NCBI GenBank assembly: GCA_903892355.1
Contig: CAITIE010000098.1
Location: 124,001 to 188,000 of the forward strand
DNA length: 64,000 nucleotides
Reading direction: 5' to 3'
From: an uncultured Pirellula sp.
Lineage (GTDB): Bacteria > Planctomycetota > Planctomycetia > Pirellulales > Pirellulaceae
The position numbers and the translations under genes were made by a program. The notes under the pieces are model-generated. The model did no database searches and had not been told where the DNA came from. It saw only the letters and a list, made by a program, of their open reading frames with translations. Of this stretch, positions 1 to 7,709 are shown one piece after another. How positions within the stretch are numbered: position 1 is the first letter of the stretch; each line of letters begins with the position of its first letter.

Positions 1-774
1 TACAAAAGTGCCTTTAGCAATCTTTCCCGTCCAACATTTATTCGTACCGAGGTGATCGAGGTCGGTTTTGGTTACAACGATCCGCCGAATCGGGTCAAGG
101 AACTGATGCTCGAATTGCTCACAACCACTCCTGGCGTTTTGTCGGATCCGGCACCGTCCGTTCGGACCGTGAACTATGCCGATTTTTCTGTGATCTACCG
201 ATTGATTTTTTCCGTCGCTCGGCAAGAAGAACTGGCTGTTACTCGCGATCGCATCATGACTCGATTGTGGTATGCCGCGAAACGGGGCGGACTGACGATC
301 CCCTATCCAATCCAGATGGAATACGGTCCGAGCGAATCCCCAAATCCAGACCCACCGAAACCCCGCGAACTCCTTCGAAACCAACCCAGGTACTTGCCTG
401 CGGTTGGAGACGATAATACTTCCAGCCAGCGAGTTATTGATTACGCCGCTGGGGAAATGCTCCATACGCCGGCGAGTCGCTTCGAAGCAGTCGGGCTTGT
501 CCTCAGCGGTTCGGCCTCGATGCTAGCTACGAATGCTACGGGGGAACTCGTAAACGTTGGAAACATCGTCGCCGGGGAGTGTTTTGGAAGTCATTTAACA
601 GCGGGGTCTACGGGTGACGATGTACAGATCCGTGCGAACACCGACGTGTCGGTCATGATCTTTGAGGATCAGGCGATGGATGCCTTGCTCAACCAATCGC
701 CCAGTCTCGCAGCAGAGATTGGGGATACGATTGAAAGTCGCCGTCAAGCGATCCTGGCGGTACGCAAGAACTAG
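1..774 (+). CDS. MscS-type mechanosensitive channel, C-terminal part, fused to a cNMP-binding-like domain (5' truncated by window edge)
   Basis: The reading frame is open from base 1, so the ATG/GTG at 52 in the ORF track is internal; the upstream codons read YKSAFSNLSRP, a typical MscS beta-domain edge. Seen: IEVGFGYNDPPNRVKELM and a C-terminal alpha/beta region with IPYPIQMEY match the cytoplasmic cage of MscS channels. After a proline-rich linker (about residue 115), a second domain with LVLSGSASMLA and GNIVAGECFG resembles the cyclic nucleotide-binding/Crp fold, but the phosphate-binding cassette (GE...R-A) is poorly kept. Known: MscS channels open on hypo-osmotic membrane tension, and some carry cNMP domains. 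Inferred: an inner-membrane channel with a regulatory cytoplasmic tail. The membrane segments lie outside the window. It converges with the DUF1501 gene. Confidence 0.8.
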   Translation, partial: YKSAFSNLSRPTFIRTEVIEVGFGYNDPPNRVKELMLELLTTTPGVLSDPAPSVRTVNYADFSVIYRLIFSVARQEELAVTRDRIMTRLWYAAKRGGLTIPYPIQMEYGPSESPNPDPPKPRELLRNQPRYLPAVGDDNTSSQRVIDYAAGEMLHTPASRFEAVGLVLSGSASMLATNATGELVNVGNIVAGECFGSHLTAGSTGDDVQIRANTDVSVMIFEDQAMDALLNQSPSLAAEIGDTIESRRQAILAVRKN

Positions 775-795
775 CGGCTTACTGTTCACGCCGGA

Positions 796-2259
796 CTAAG
801 CGAAGAGATCCATGCGCGGTTCCCCTTTGCCATCTTCCGTGACATAAAACGGGCGTCGTTCGACATCGAAAACGGTTTTGGGACTGATCCCTAGAGCGGT
901 CAACAGGGTTGCGTGCAGGTCGGTCACCGTGATCGGATTCTCGATGGCGATGCATGGACGTTCCGGTGCTGTTTTGCCGTAGAGGAATCCTTTCTTCACG
1001 CCACCACCCCACATGACGACGCTCGAGCCTGCGGTGAAGTGTCGGTGCAATCCATAATGCTTTAGCTCGGTCATCTTATCGACCTTTTCGGCTTGATCGG
1101 CCGCATTGGAACCGGGTTGGCCTTCCATGATCATGTCGCGACTGAACTCGCTGGCCAGGACGACGAGCGTTCGATCGAGCAAGCCCCTGGATTCGAGATC
1201 GAGGATCAATTGCGCGATGGGCCGGTCGATTTCGGACTTCATGCGACGGAGTGTTGTATGACCATCGGCGTGGGTATCCCAATGCAGGAAGGGGACATAC
1301 TCGGTGGTGACTTCGACATAGCGAGCGCCTGCTTCCACCAGTCGGCGAGCTAGCAAGCATCCTCGTCCAAATCGTCCCGTATCGTATTTTTCGTAGCTCT
1401 CCTTTGGCTCGAGGGAGATGTCAAACGCCTCGCGCTCTTTGGATTCGAGCAATCGGTAGGCTCCCTCCATCGAGCGGATCATGGAATCCCGTTGGAAGTC
1501 GCTCATGTGCTCCCGATCCGGATGGGCGTCGGCGAGCTTGCGATAGAAGCGATGTCGGTTTTGGAATCGAGGCAGTTCCATCCCTTTGGGAGGTCGGACA
1601 GAGATCGCAGCTTCTTCGGGGAACGGCAAATTCATCGGCGCGTATTCGCTGCCAAAAAAGCCAGCCGTTGTGAACGCTTTGAGTTCTTCTTGTTCGCCGA
1701 CTCCTTCGAGCCGCTGACCGATGTTGATGAAGGGTGGAATCACCGGATTGTTGGGGCCGAGGACTTTGGCAACCCATGAACCGATGTGGGGACACGCGAC
1801 CGTCTGTGGTGGAACGTATCCTGTATGCCAATGGTACTGGTGACGCGAATGGAGGATGCTGCCCAGGTCGGGTTGGATGTGGGATCGGATCAACGTCGCT
1901 CGATCCATGACCTTCGCGACGTTCTCGAGTCCTTCACTGATCTCGATATTGTCAACCGCCGTACGGATCGATGGGAAAGTGCTCAGGACTTGCGCGACGG
2001 GTTTGCCCACTTCAAAGGGTTCGTAGTACTTGGGATCGAACGTGTCGGGGGCGCCCATACCTCCACCCATCCACAGGACAATGATCGCATCCGCTTTTGC
2101 AGCGGGTGCAATGATCTTGGTGCCATCGGGCATGGCGTGCAGAAGTCGCGGAGCACCCATGCCGAGGGTTGTTGTTGCCGCGAGCGATAAGTGCTTTAGA
2201 AATTCTCGCCGCGCGTACGACTTGGGAGCGTTAGGATCCACTTCGAAGTGTTGCATCAT
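796..2259 (-). CDS. DUF1501 domain protein, Tat-exported
   Basis: Seen: the N-terminus carries a twin-arginine signal (ARREFLKHLSLA, hydrophobic stretch to about residue 42), then AIIVLWMGGGMGAPDTFDPK, the start of DUF1501, which fills the rest of the 487 residues; the C-terminal part has TVTDLHATLLTALGI, a sulfatase-like motif typical of this family. Known: DUF1501 proteins belong to the alkaline-phosphatase/sulfatase fold and are very numerous in planctomycetes, usually encoded beside PSD1/DUF1549/DUF1553 cytochromes. Function is not established. Neighbours: it lies 94 bp downstream of the PSD1 cytochrome gene on the same strand, so the two probably form one transcript and act together in the periplasm. 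Confidence 0.9.
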   Translation of the reverse strand: MMQHFEVDPNAPKSYARREFLKHLSLAATTTLGMGAPRLLHAMPDGTKIIAPAAKADAIIVLWMGGGMGAPDTFDPKYYEPFEVGKPVAQVLSTFPSIRTAVDNIEISEGLENVAKVMDRATLIRSHIQPDLGSILHSRHQYHWHTGYVPPQTVACPHIGSWVAKVLGPNNPVIPPFINIGQRLEGVGEQEELKAFTTAGFFGSEYAPMNLPFPEEAAISVRPPKGMELPRFQNRHRFYRKLADAHPDREHMSDFQRDSMIRSMEGAYRLLESKEREAFDISLEPKESYEKYDTGRFGRGCLLARRLVEAGARYVEVTTEYVPFLHWDTHADGHTTLRRMKSEIDRPIAQLILDLESRGLLDRTLVVLASEFSRDMIMEGQPGSNAADQAEKVDKMTELKHYGLHRHFTAGSSVVMWGGGVKKGFLYGKTAPERPCIAIENPITVTDLHATLLTALGISPKTVFDVERRPFYVTEDGKGEPRMDLFA

Positions 2260-2275
2260 CGGATCGATTCCGTGC

Positions 2276-2340
2276 CTTGAGGTTTGTGGCCGAGGGATTT
2301 ACGGCCAAGGGGGTTATGGCCGGGGGGCTTTAATCGAGGG
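2276..2340. repeat. degenerate ~16-bp G-rich tandem repeat between PSD1 and DUF1501 genes
   Basis: Four imperfect copies of a unit like TTTACGGCCGAGGGG (TGTGGCCGAGGGA, TTTACGGCCAAGGGGG, TTATGGCCGGGGGG, TTTAATCGAGGGA) sit in the 94-bp gap of a same-strand gene pair. No hairpin or ORF explains it. It resembles the other short tandem arrays of this window in unit length only. Confidence 0.5.
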
Positions 2341-2353
2341 AGTTGTGAGGAAA

Positions 2354-4834
2354 CTAGCGGATGTATTGGAAGTCAGGAAGCATGATCACGGCCCAAAGGA
2401 GATCCTCCAAGTCGGAGACTTCGAGCGAGGGGCCTATCATCGCATTGATGGTCGTGAGTTCTTCCGGGCGAGGTTGTCGACTGAGGGCGAACAGGAAAAG
2501 TTGATCGACCAAATCCTGGCGTGATGTTGAGTTTCCTTCGTTCTGAAGTTGCTGGTGCCATCGCTCAGCGCCCCGTTGCAACCATTCGGCGAGCGTCTGG
2601 CCATTGGACAGATCCATGGCTTCGAGGGTTGTTAGTTCGGTCGGTCGCATGCTGACGATCTGATCGCGATTGGGCCGGCCGAGACTTCGCATGAGAAAGT
2701 CGGCTTTGACCAACGAAGCCCGAACCATCGAGCCGTTGTGGCTATTCCCAGTTAGTCCTGTGGCGATCTCGTTTTGGAGCCGGGCACCCCATGGTCCATT
2801 GGCGACGACGGCGCTTTTCCAACCGTCGGCGGTGCCAGGAAGTTTTCCATTCGAATCTGGGAGTGTGGTCGAGTATTTCCAATCGGTCGACGATGCGATC
2901 GATGTTGTTTTATCGTTGTCCACGAGCTTCATTTCGAAGTAGAGAGCAGCGGGATTCGGACCACTGCCGCCGTTGGTTCCGACGATCACTATTTCATTTT
3001 CGCCCAGCTGCAGGAACTCTTTGGCCTGGAACGCCTCAAGACTTTCCCAATTCGGGTCTTCGGCAACGAGGCGCTGGTTGATCCAAAGTCGGTACTCGTT
3101 GTCACAGGTGATGACGCCGAAGGCTTTGGAAGGGAGTTTGTCCAATGGGAAGGAAGTTCGGAAGGCAATCTTTTCCCCCGCCGGTGGTCCTCCGGCTGCA
3201 TTGGCTGTTTCCGACCATATCCACTTGCCGGTGGGGGCAGCGTTGTTGGAAGCCGCAGGATCGGCTGCAATCGGTTTGCCTCGCACGACGGGAGCATCGA
3301 ATTTGGTGGGAGCGGCGCCGGTGAGTTGCCACACTGCGTCGACGAACTGCTCGGCGGTCATCCTGCGAGCGCGTGGGCCTTGGTAGGTGTACGCTTCGTT
3401 GGTTTCCTTTTCCTGCAGTCGCTCGGCGCGAGCACGGTAGGCTTCGGACGAGGCGATGGTGAACAACACCTCTTTCAAGTCATAGCGATGGTCGACGAAA
3501 TCGACCGCCAAGTAATCGAGCAGATCTTCGTTCCATGGTTGGCTTTGCATCGCATCGGTGGGATGGACGATGCCGTATCCCATCATTCGATGCCACAGTC
3601 GATTCACAATGGTACGGGCGAATCGGCCGTTTTGCGGGTGGGTCATGAGACCAGCGAGTTGCTGCAACCGTTCTGGTTGCGGCGCGTTGGGATTGATTTC
3701 CCCCAACTCGGGAAACAGCCAACCAGCCTTGGCCGTTTGCCCGGTAGGTTTATCGCAGCGATGGATCTTCAGAGGCGTGTTGGAGTAGACCGCGGCGAGA
3801 CCATACGCGTCTTTGAGCGTCCAGCGATCGATGAAGCTGTCGTGGCACGAGGCGCATTTTAAGTTGATCCCGAGGAACGCTTGGCCCAAGCTTTGGGCGA
3901 ACTGGATCTCAACCGTCTGACCTGCGCTGACTTCGCCGCGCCAACGGATTCCGTTGGCGAACCCGGCGCTCTCGCCATTAGGAGGTGCGATCAACTCGCG
4001 AGCCATGGCATCGTAGGGTTTGTTCGCCATCAATGCGTCGTAGAGCCATTTGGAAATCTGGGTGCGGCCGCCGGTAATGAAACCGGTGCCGGAGTAATCG
4101 TTGCGAAGCAAGTCGTTCCAGAACGTGAGCCAGTGCTCGGTGTACTCCATATCGCGAGCGAGCAAGGCTCGGATGAGTCGTTCTCGTTTATCGGGGGAGG
4201 TGTCGCTGAGGTACTCGTGGGTTTGCTCGGGGGTTGGGAGCAAGCCGACGAGGTCGAGGTAAAGGCGGCGTACCAGTTCGGAGTCGTCGACGGAAGGGAT
4301 CGGGGCCAGCCCATGCGTGGCCCGATCGGCGTCGAGGAATCGATCGATCGGATGGTTGCGAGCGGGCGAGTGTGCAGGTGGTAGTTCCGGCCGACGTGGT
4401 TGGAGAGGTGGTTCGTAGCCTCGCGGTCCAAACGTGAATCCGGCTTCCCATGGGAACCCCGATTGGGCCCACTCGCGAAGGGTTGCGATTTCCGAGTCGC
4501 TCAAGCCCGTTCCTTCGGGGGGCATTCGGACATCTTTGTCGTTCGATGTGACGCGTGCCAGGAGTTCGCTCGACGATTTGTCGGCGGATAGAATTTCCGA
4601 GCCCGATTCCCCACCTGCGAGGAGCGTTTCCCGAGTGTTCAAGGAAAAGCCACCCTTCTTTTGGTCACCCGCGTGGCATTCCACGCAATGCTTTTTCAGG
4701 ATGGGGACGACGCGATGGGCAAAGTCGATGGGCTCTTGGCCGGGGCAAGTGGTCGCCATCAGCCAAAGGACGAGCAGTCCCAAGGGTGGAATGCGAAGGG
4801 AGGAAAGCCAAAGGGTGGGTAGCATCGTCTGCAT
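2354..4834 (-). CDS. PSD1 and planctomycete cytochrome C domain protein (DUF1549/DUF1553)
   Basis: Seen: a hydrophobic signal (LWLSSLRIPPLGLLVLWLM), then a Planctomycete cytochrome C domain with one CxxCH haem site (KKHCVECHAGDQKKGGFSL), DUF1549 (PIDRFLDADRATHGL, LYLDLVGLLPTPEQ) and a C-terminal DUF1553 (GRFARTIVNRLWHRMMGYG). A second CxxCH (LKCASCHDSF) lies in the DUF1549 part. An insert around residues 560-700 (AFRTSFPLDKLP, YRLWINQRLVAED) looks like a beta-sandwich sugar-binding module. I chose the MQTMLP start (4834) because it gives a compact signal peptide; the track starts at 4900. Known: this family always travels with DUF1501 proteins and has been proposed to act on polysaccharides or as periplasmic redox enzymes; no member has a firm assigned reaction. 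First gene of the PSD1-DUF1501 unit. Confidence 0.9.
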   Translation of the reverse strand: MQTMLPTLWLSSLRIPPLGLLVLWLMATTCPGQEPIDFAHRVVPILKKHCVECHAGDQKKGGFSLNTRETLLAGGESGSEILSADKSSSELLARVTSNDKDVRMPPEGTGLSDSEIATLREWAQSGFPWEAGFTFGPRGYEPPLQPRRPELPPAHSPARNHPIDRFLDADRATHGLAPIPSVDDSELVRRLYLDLVGLLPTPEQTHEYLSDTSPDKRERLIRALLARDMEYTEHWLTFWNDLLRNDYSGTGFITGGRTQISKWLYDALMANKPYDAMARELIAPPNGESAGFANGIRWRGEVSAGQTVEIQFAQSLGQAFLGINLKCASCHDSFIDRWTLKDAYGLAAVYSNTPLKIHRCDKPTGQTAKAGWLFPELGEINPNAPQPERLQQLAGLMTHPQNGRFARTIVNRLWHRMMGYGIVHPTDAMQSQPWNEDLLDYLAVDFVDHRYDLKEVLFTIASSEAYRARAERLQEKETNEAYTYQGPRARRMTAEQFVDAVWQLTGAAPTKFDAPVVRGKPIAADPAASNNAAPTGKWIWSETANAAGGPPAGEKIAFRTSFPLDKLPSKAFGVITCDNEYRLWINQRLVAEDPNWESLEAFQAKEFLQLGENEIVIVGTNGGSGPNPAALYFEMKLVDNDKTTSIASSTDWKYSTTLPDSNGKLPGTADGWKSAVVANGPWGARLQNEIATGLTGNSHNGSMVRASLVKADFLMRSLGRPNRDQIVSMRPTELTTLEAMDLSNGQTLAEWLQRGAERWHQQLQNEGNSTSRQDLVDQLFLFALSRQPRPEELTTINAMIGPSLEVSDLEDLLWAVIMLPDFQYIR

Positions 4835-5072
4835 CGTGAGGCTCGGCACCGACGGGAGGTCGATTCCACGGTGGTTGGAGGGAATGAAGGTGCACACCAA
4901 GTATAGCCGAAATCACCGCCGGAAGATCACCAAGAAGTCATCGGATTGAGGCTGGAATAACCTCCGGTGATACCATCTGCGAAGCCGCAAAAAAATTCTT
5001 GCATTTGAGTTTCGTTCGGGTATCGTGTGGACCTCGCCCCATCAAGAAAAACAGTTCAAGAGGATTTGTGTG

Positions 5073-5930
5073 ATGGTTGGACCAATCAGGGGTTTTCGGG
5101 TGCTTTTCGCATCGCTGACTGCTCTCATATGTCTGTTACATGCTGCGAGTGCGGAGGCAGGAATTATTGTTGAAGCATCCGTCCAATCGACGATTAAATT
5201 TTCGACGCTGAATAGCACCTATACCTATGCCTATCAAGCAACGGTTCCTACGGATCCCTCGAATCCTCCCCCCGCACCTTCGTCAAATGAAAGCCAAAGC
5301 GTTAAAAACCTAGTTGCTAAAAGTGATGTATACATCCCCTTTTTCGGCGATAGTGTTGACGAAGATTTTTCGTATCTCACCTTTCAGCAATCTGCTGAAT
5401 TGCAGATTGACACCTCGGTTACCGGCAATGATTTTTCTGCATCCGATTTCCTTTCATTGGAAATAGTGACACTTTTATCGTTCCAACTTTCATCTCCCGT
5501 ACTACTCACCGGAGGTTATCTGAGTAAGTATTACGATACAATCGCAAATCAAGACGTTTATCTAAACACAGGATATACATTTGCAGTCGATTCTGGGATT
5601 ACGGCGGAATGGAGTTCGGTATCCACATCGCCAACGCCATCACTGGTGGCTGCATTGAACGCGGCTAACTCCTCTCCCTACTTCTTTAACGAGGGGCCGC
5701 ATACCGTGACATTGACGTCAAAGGTTCAGGCCAAGGATTTTAACGCTAGTACTTCCGGCCTCCCCAGTCTCCTCGCAAAGTCAAGTTTTGACGTACGACT
5801 AGAGTTCACGCAGACTCAAGTTCCTGAGCCTTCAAGTTGTGTTGTTGCCGGTATGTTGTTTGGAACCGCGGTGCTAGGGCGCAAATGGCGTAGAAAAGTA
5901 AATAGTCAGCGCGGTAAGTGTTTGTCGTAA
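5073..5930 (+). CDS. PEP-CTERM sorting domain protein
   Basis: Seen: a signal peptide (FRVLFASLTALICLLHAASAEAG) and a C-terminal tripartite PEP-CTERM tail: VPEPSSCVV, a hydrophobic helix (AGMLFGTAVLG) and a basic end (RKWRRK). The middle is Ser/Thr/Tyr-rich with no domain I recognise. I start at the ATG at 5073, which has AAGAGG about ten bases upstream and gives a normal signal peptide; the track start at 5025 adds 16 residues. Known: PEP-CTERM tails are cut by exosortase and the protein is delivered to the outside, often in matrix-forming bacteria. No exosortase is in the window. The gene is visibly richer in A+T than its neighbours and stands alone between two minus-strand units, which fits recent arrival, but this is inference. 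Confidence 0.85.
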   Translation: MVGPIRGFRVLFASLTALICLLHAASAEAGIIVEASVQSTIKFSTLNSTYTYAYQATVPTDPSNPPPAPSSNESQSVKNLVAKSDVYIPFFGDSVDEDFSYLTFQQSAELQIDTSVTGNDFSASDFLSLEIVTLLSFQLSSPVLLTGGYLSKYYDTIANQDVYLNTGYTFAVDSGITAEWSSVSTSPTPSLVAALNAANSSPYFFNEGPHTVTLTSKVQAKDFNASTSGLPSLLAKSSFDVRLEFTQTQVPEPSSCVVAGMLFGTAVLGRKWRRKVNSQRGKCLS

Positions 5931-6000
5931 TTGTAATGCCGTACCGTTACCTATCCATCGCAGTGAAAGCCTTCGCTTTTTGGGGTCCAAGAAGCACGCA

Positions 6001-6486
6001 TTAACCCTTTGATGCTTCCTTGGTTTCGTTGTCTGCCTTCCAAACGCGGTAGCGGACTTCGGTACCGGTTGGCACGTAGATCACCAGTGGCAGTTTGCTG
6101 TTGTACCTTAGCAGCTTCGGTTCGCCGCCGAGTCGTACAAAGCGTTTGACCTTGGGAGTGTTCGGATCGACACCGATCCGGGTTCCCGCCATGGGGCCGA
6201 GTTCCTTGACGACGTATTTGGGAAATCCCCAGCCTTCGACTGTGACTTCTTCCATGCTGCCACCGAAGAAGTAGCGATTGATTTCGTCGAGTTCCACCGT
6301 TTTTCCGATCTGCAGTTCGACGCGATAATCGTCTTCATCGTCCATTTCGGCGAGATGGACCACATGACGGGTCACCCCGTTTTCCGCAACGGGGTAGGCT
6401 TTCAAGTTATCGACGGATTGTTGGGCCATAGTGATCGATGTGGTTCCTAAAACGGCGAAGGCGAAAAGTGCGATCAACGATTTCAT
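6001..6486 (-). CDS. eco: ecotin-family serine protease inhibitor
   Basis: Seen: signal peptide (MKSLIALFAFAVLGTTSITMAQ) and about 140 mature residues that follow E. coli ecotin: LKAYPVAENGVTRHVVHL, YRVELQIGKTVELD, VEGWGFPKYVV, then LRYNSKLPLVIYVP and VRYRVWKA, the ecotin signature. Start at 6486 has AAGGATG upstream; the 208-aa track ORF begins too early. Known: ecotin is a periplasmic dimer that blocks trypsin-fold proteases through an 80s loop. Odd: the loop reads MAGTRIGVDP where E. coli has STMMACP, so the P1 residue is probably Arg, and both cysteines of the E. coli disulphide are missing. It lies 74 bp after the propeller gene, probably in one transcript. Confidence 0.9.
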   Translation of the reverse strand: MKSLIALFAFAVLGTTSITMAQQSVDNLKAYPVAENGVTRHVVHLAEMDDEDDYRVELQIGKTVELDEINRYFFGGSMEEVTVEGWGFPKYVVKELGPMAGTRIGVDPNTPKVKRFVRLGGEPKLLRYNSKLPLVIYVPTGTEVRYRVWKADNETKEASKG

Positions 6487-6560
6487 AAAGGTACATCCTT
6501 GTGCAAACGGTGAAGAAACGGGGCAACCATTATCCGGCGCCGTGGCACCGGAATCCATAA

Positions 6561-7460
6561 CTAGTTTGACAATGGTACGGCGACGGGCAAGGCATTGCCG
6601 AACCGGTCGAAGTCCTTGAAGGACCAAACGACCTTCTTATCCGGGGACACTTCGAGGATCTGCGGATTGTCTGGACCCGCATGGCAATTGACGATCCAGG
6701 TGTTCCCGTTTTCGAGGCGATCGACCATGGTGATCCACGCCAACTGAACTCCAGGGAGTTCTTTTTCTTTGAGTTCCCAAACGATGTTTTTGTCCTTGGT
6801 CACTTCGATGACACGATGGCCATCTCCGGTCCCGATCAGCGTATTTCCATTGGCCAATCGAACCGCCGAGTAGAGTTTCGAGCCGACGTTGTATTCCCAA
6901 ACGATTTTCCCATCGCGATCGTATTCGCGGACCAATCCGAGTGCTTCATGAGCGACGAGATAATGCCCATGGGGAGCGGGGCGTACCAGCCTGGTATCGC
7001 GATGGGCATCCGGGGTTGGTACGGTCAGCGGGATCGAGTGAACCACCTTGAGGTCTTTGTCGACCTCGATGATACGAGCGGCACCGCTCTCCGCGATCAT
7101 TGTCAGGCCGTTGGGGAGTCGCCGGAACGCATGGATCTCGATCGGCCCACCCTTGTCCGTTTTACCAGCCTTGTACGCCCATACCTCTTTACCGTTCTCA
7201 TCGATCTCGACCACGTTTTGGAAGGAGGTTTGGAGCAGCCAATGGCCATGCGGCAACGGCTGTGCATCATGGATATCGCCGATTGGGAATTGCAGAGCCA
7301 CGCTCTGATCGGGTTTGATGATGGCCGCGATTTTCTTTTGGTAGTCGGCAGCAAACAGAGCTCTGGGTGTTCCGGTTTGTTGAGCGAGGCTCGAAGAAGC
7401 AAGGAGAGAGCAGGCGAGGAACGAAGACACAAAAGCTCGAGCGAGGAGAGAACGTTTCAT
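6561..7460 (-). CDS. secreted beta-propeller protein (PQQ-like / arylsulfotransferase-like repeats)
   Basis: Seen: a signal peptide ending in SSLAQQ, then repeated blades with the pattern VVEIDENGKEVWAYK, REYDRDGKIVWEYN, VIEVTKDKNIVWELK, ILEVSPDKKVVWSFK, separated by RLPNGLTMIAES, RPAPHGHYLVAH, RLANGNTLIGTG and RLENGNTWIVNC. The D-x-x-G-K-x-V-W turn resembles PQQ-quinoprotein blades and bacterial arylsulfotransferase propellers, but no catalytic histidine set is obvious, so an enzymatic role is unsupported. Periplasmic or extracellular. Known: such small propellers are common in planctomycetes and often bind ligands or proteins. It is upstream of and likely cotranscribed with the ecotin gene. 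Confidence 0.8.
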   Translation of the reverse strand: MKRSLLARAFVSSFLACSLLASSSLAQQTGTPRALFAADYQKKIAAIIKPDQSVALQFPIGDIHDAQPLPHGHWLLQTSFQNVVEIDENGKEVWAYKAGKTDKGGPIEIHAFRRLPNGLTMIAESGAARIIEVDKDLKVVHSIPLTVPTPDAHRDTRLVRPAPHGHYLVAHEALGLVREYDRDGKIVWEYNVGSKLYSAVRLANGNTLIGTGDGHRVIEVTKDKNIVWELKEKELPGVQLAWITMVDRLENGNTWIVNCHAGPDNPQILEVSPDKKVVWSFKDFDRFGNALPVAVPLSN

Positions 7461-7709
7461 GGTGGACTCTAGGGTGGTAGTGGATCTTGAAATGGACCGG
7501 AGGATAGGTCATCACGGCAATCACTCGTCGTGATGCGCTCGCGACATTCTAAGAAACTGCGAGGTGCTGGTGCAGCGACTGCGAGCTGTTGGCCCAAAGA
7601 ATTGGGGGGAAGAAGCTGGAAATTCCAGAATACAAACACGAGAGGTTTTACGAACTCCGGGGAGCCGAAAAACCTTTATGGCGTTTGAGCGTTCATGAAT
7701 ACCCTTGGG

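Noticed and set aside
2774-3862. 362-aa plus-strand ORF
   Set aside because: Lies wholly antisense to the PSD1/DUF1549/DUF1553 gene, which has clear domains; no recognisable family.
5966-5979. Terminator after the PEP-CTERM gene
   Set aside because: Only a 5-bp stem (AAAGC/GCTTT) with a three-T end; too weak to call.
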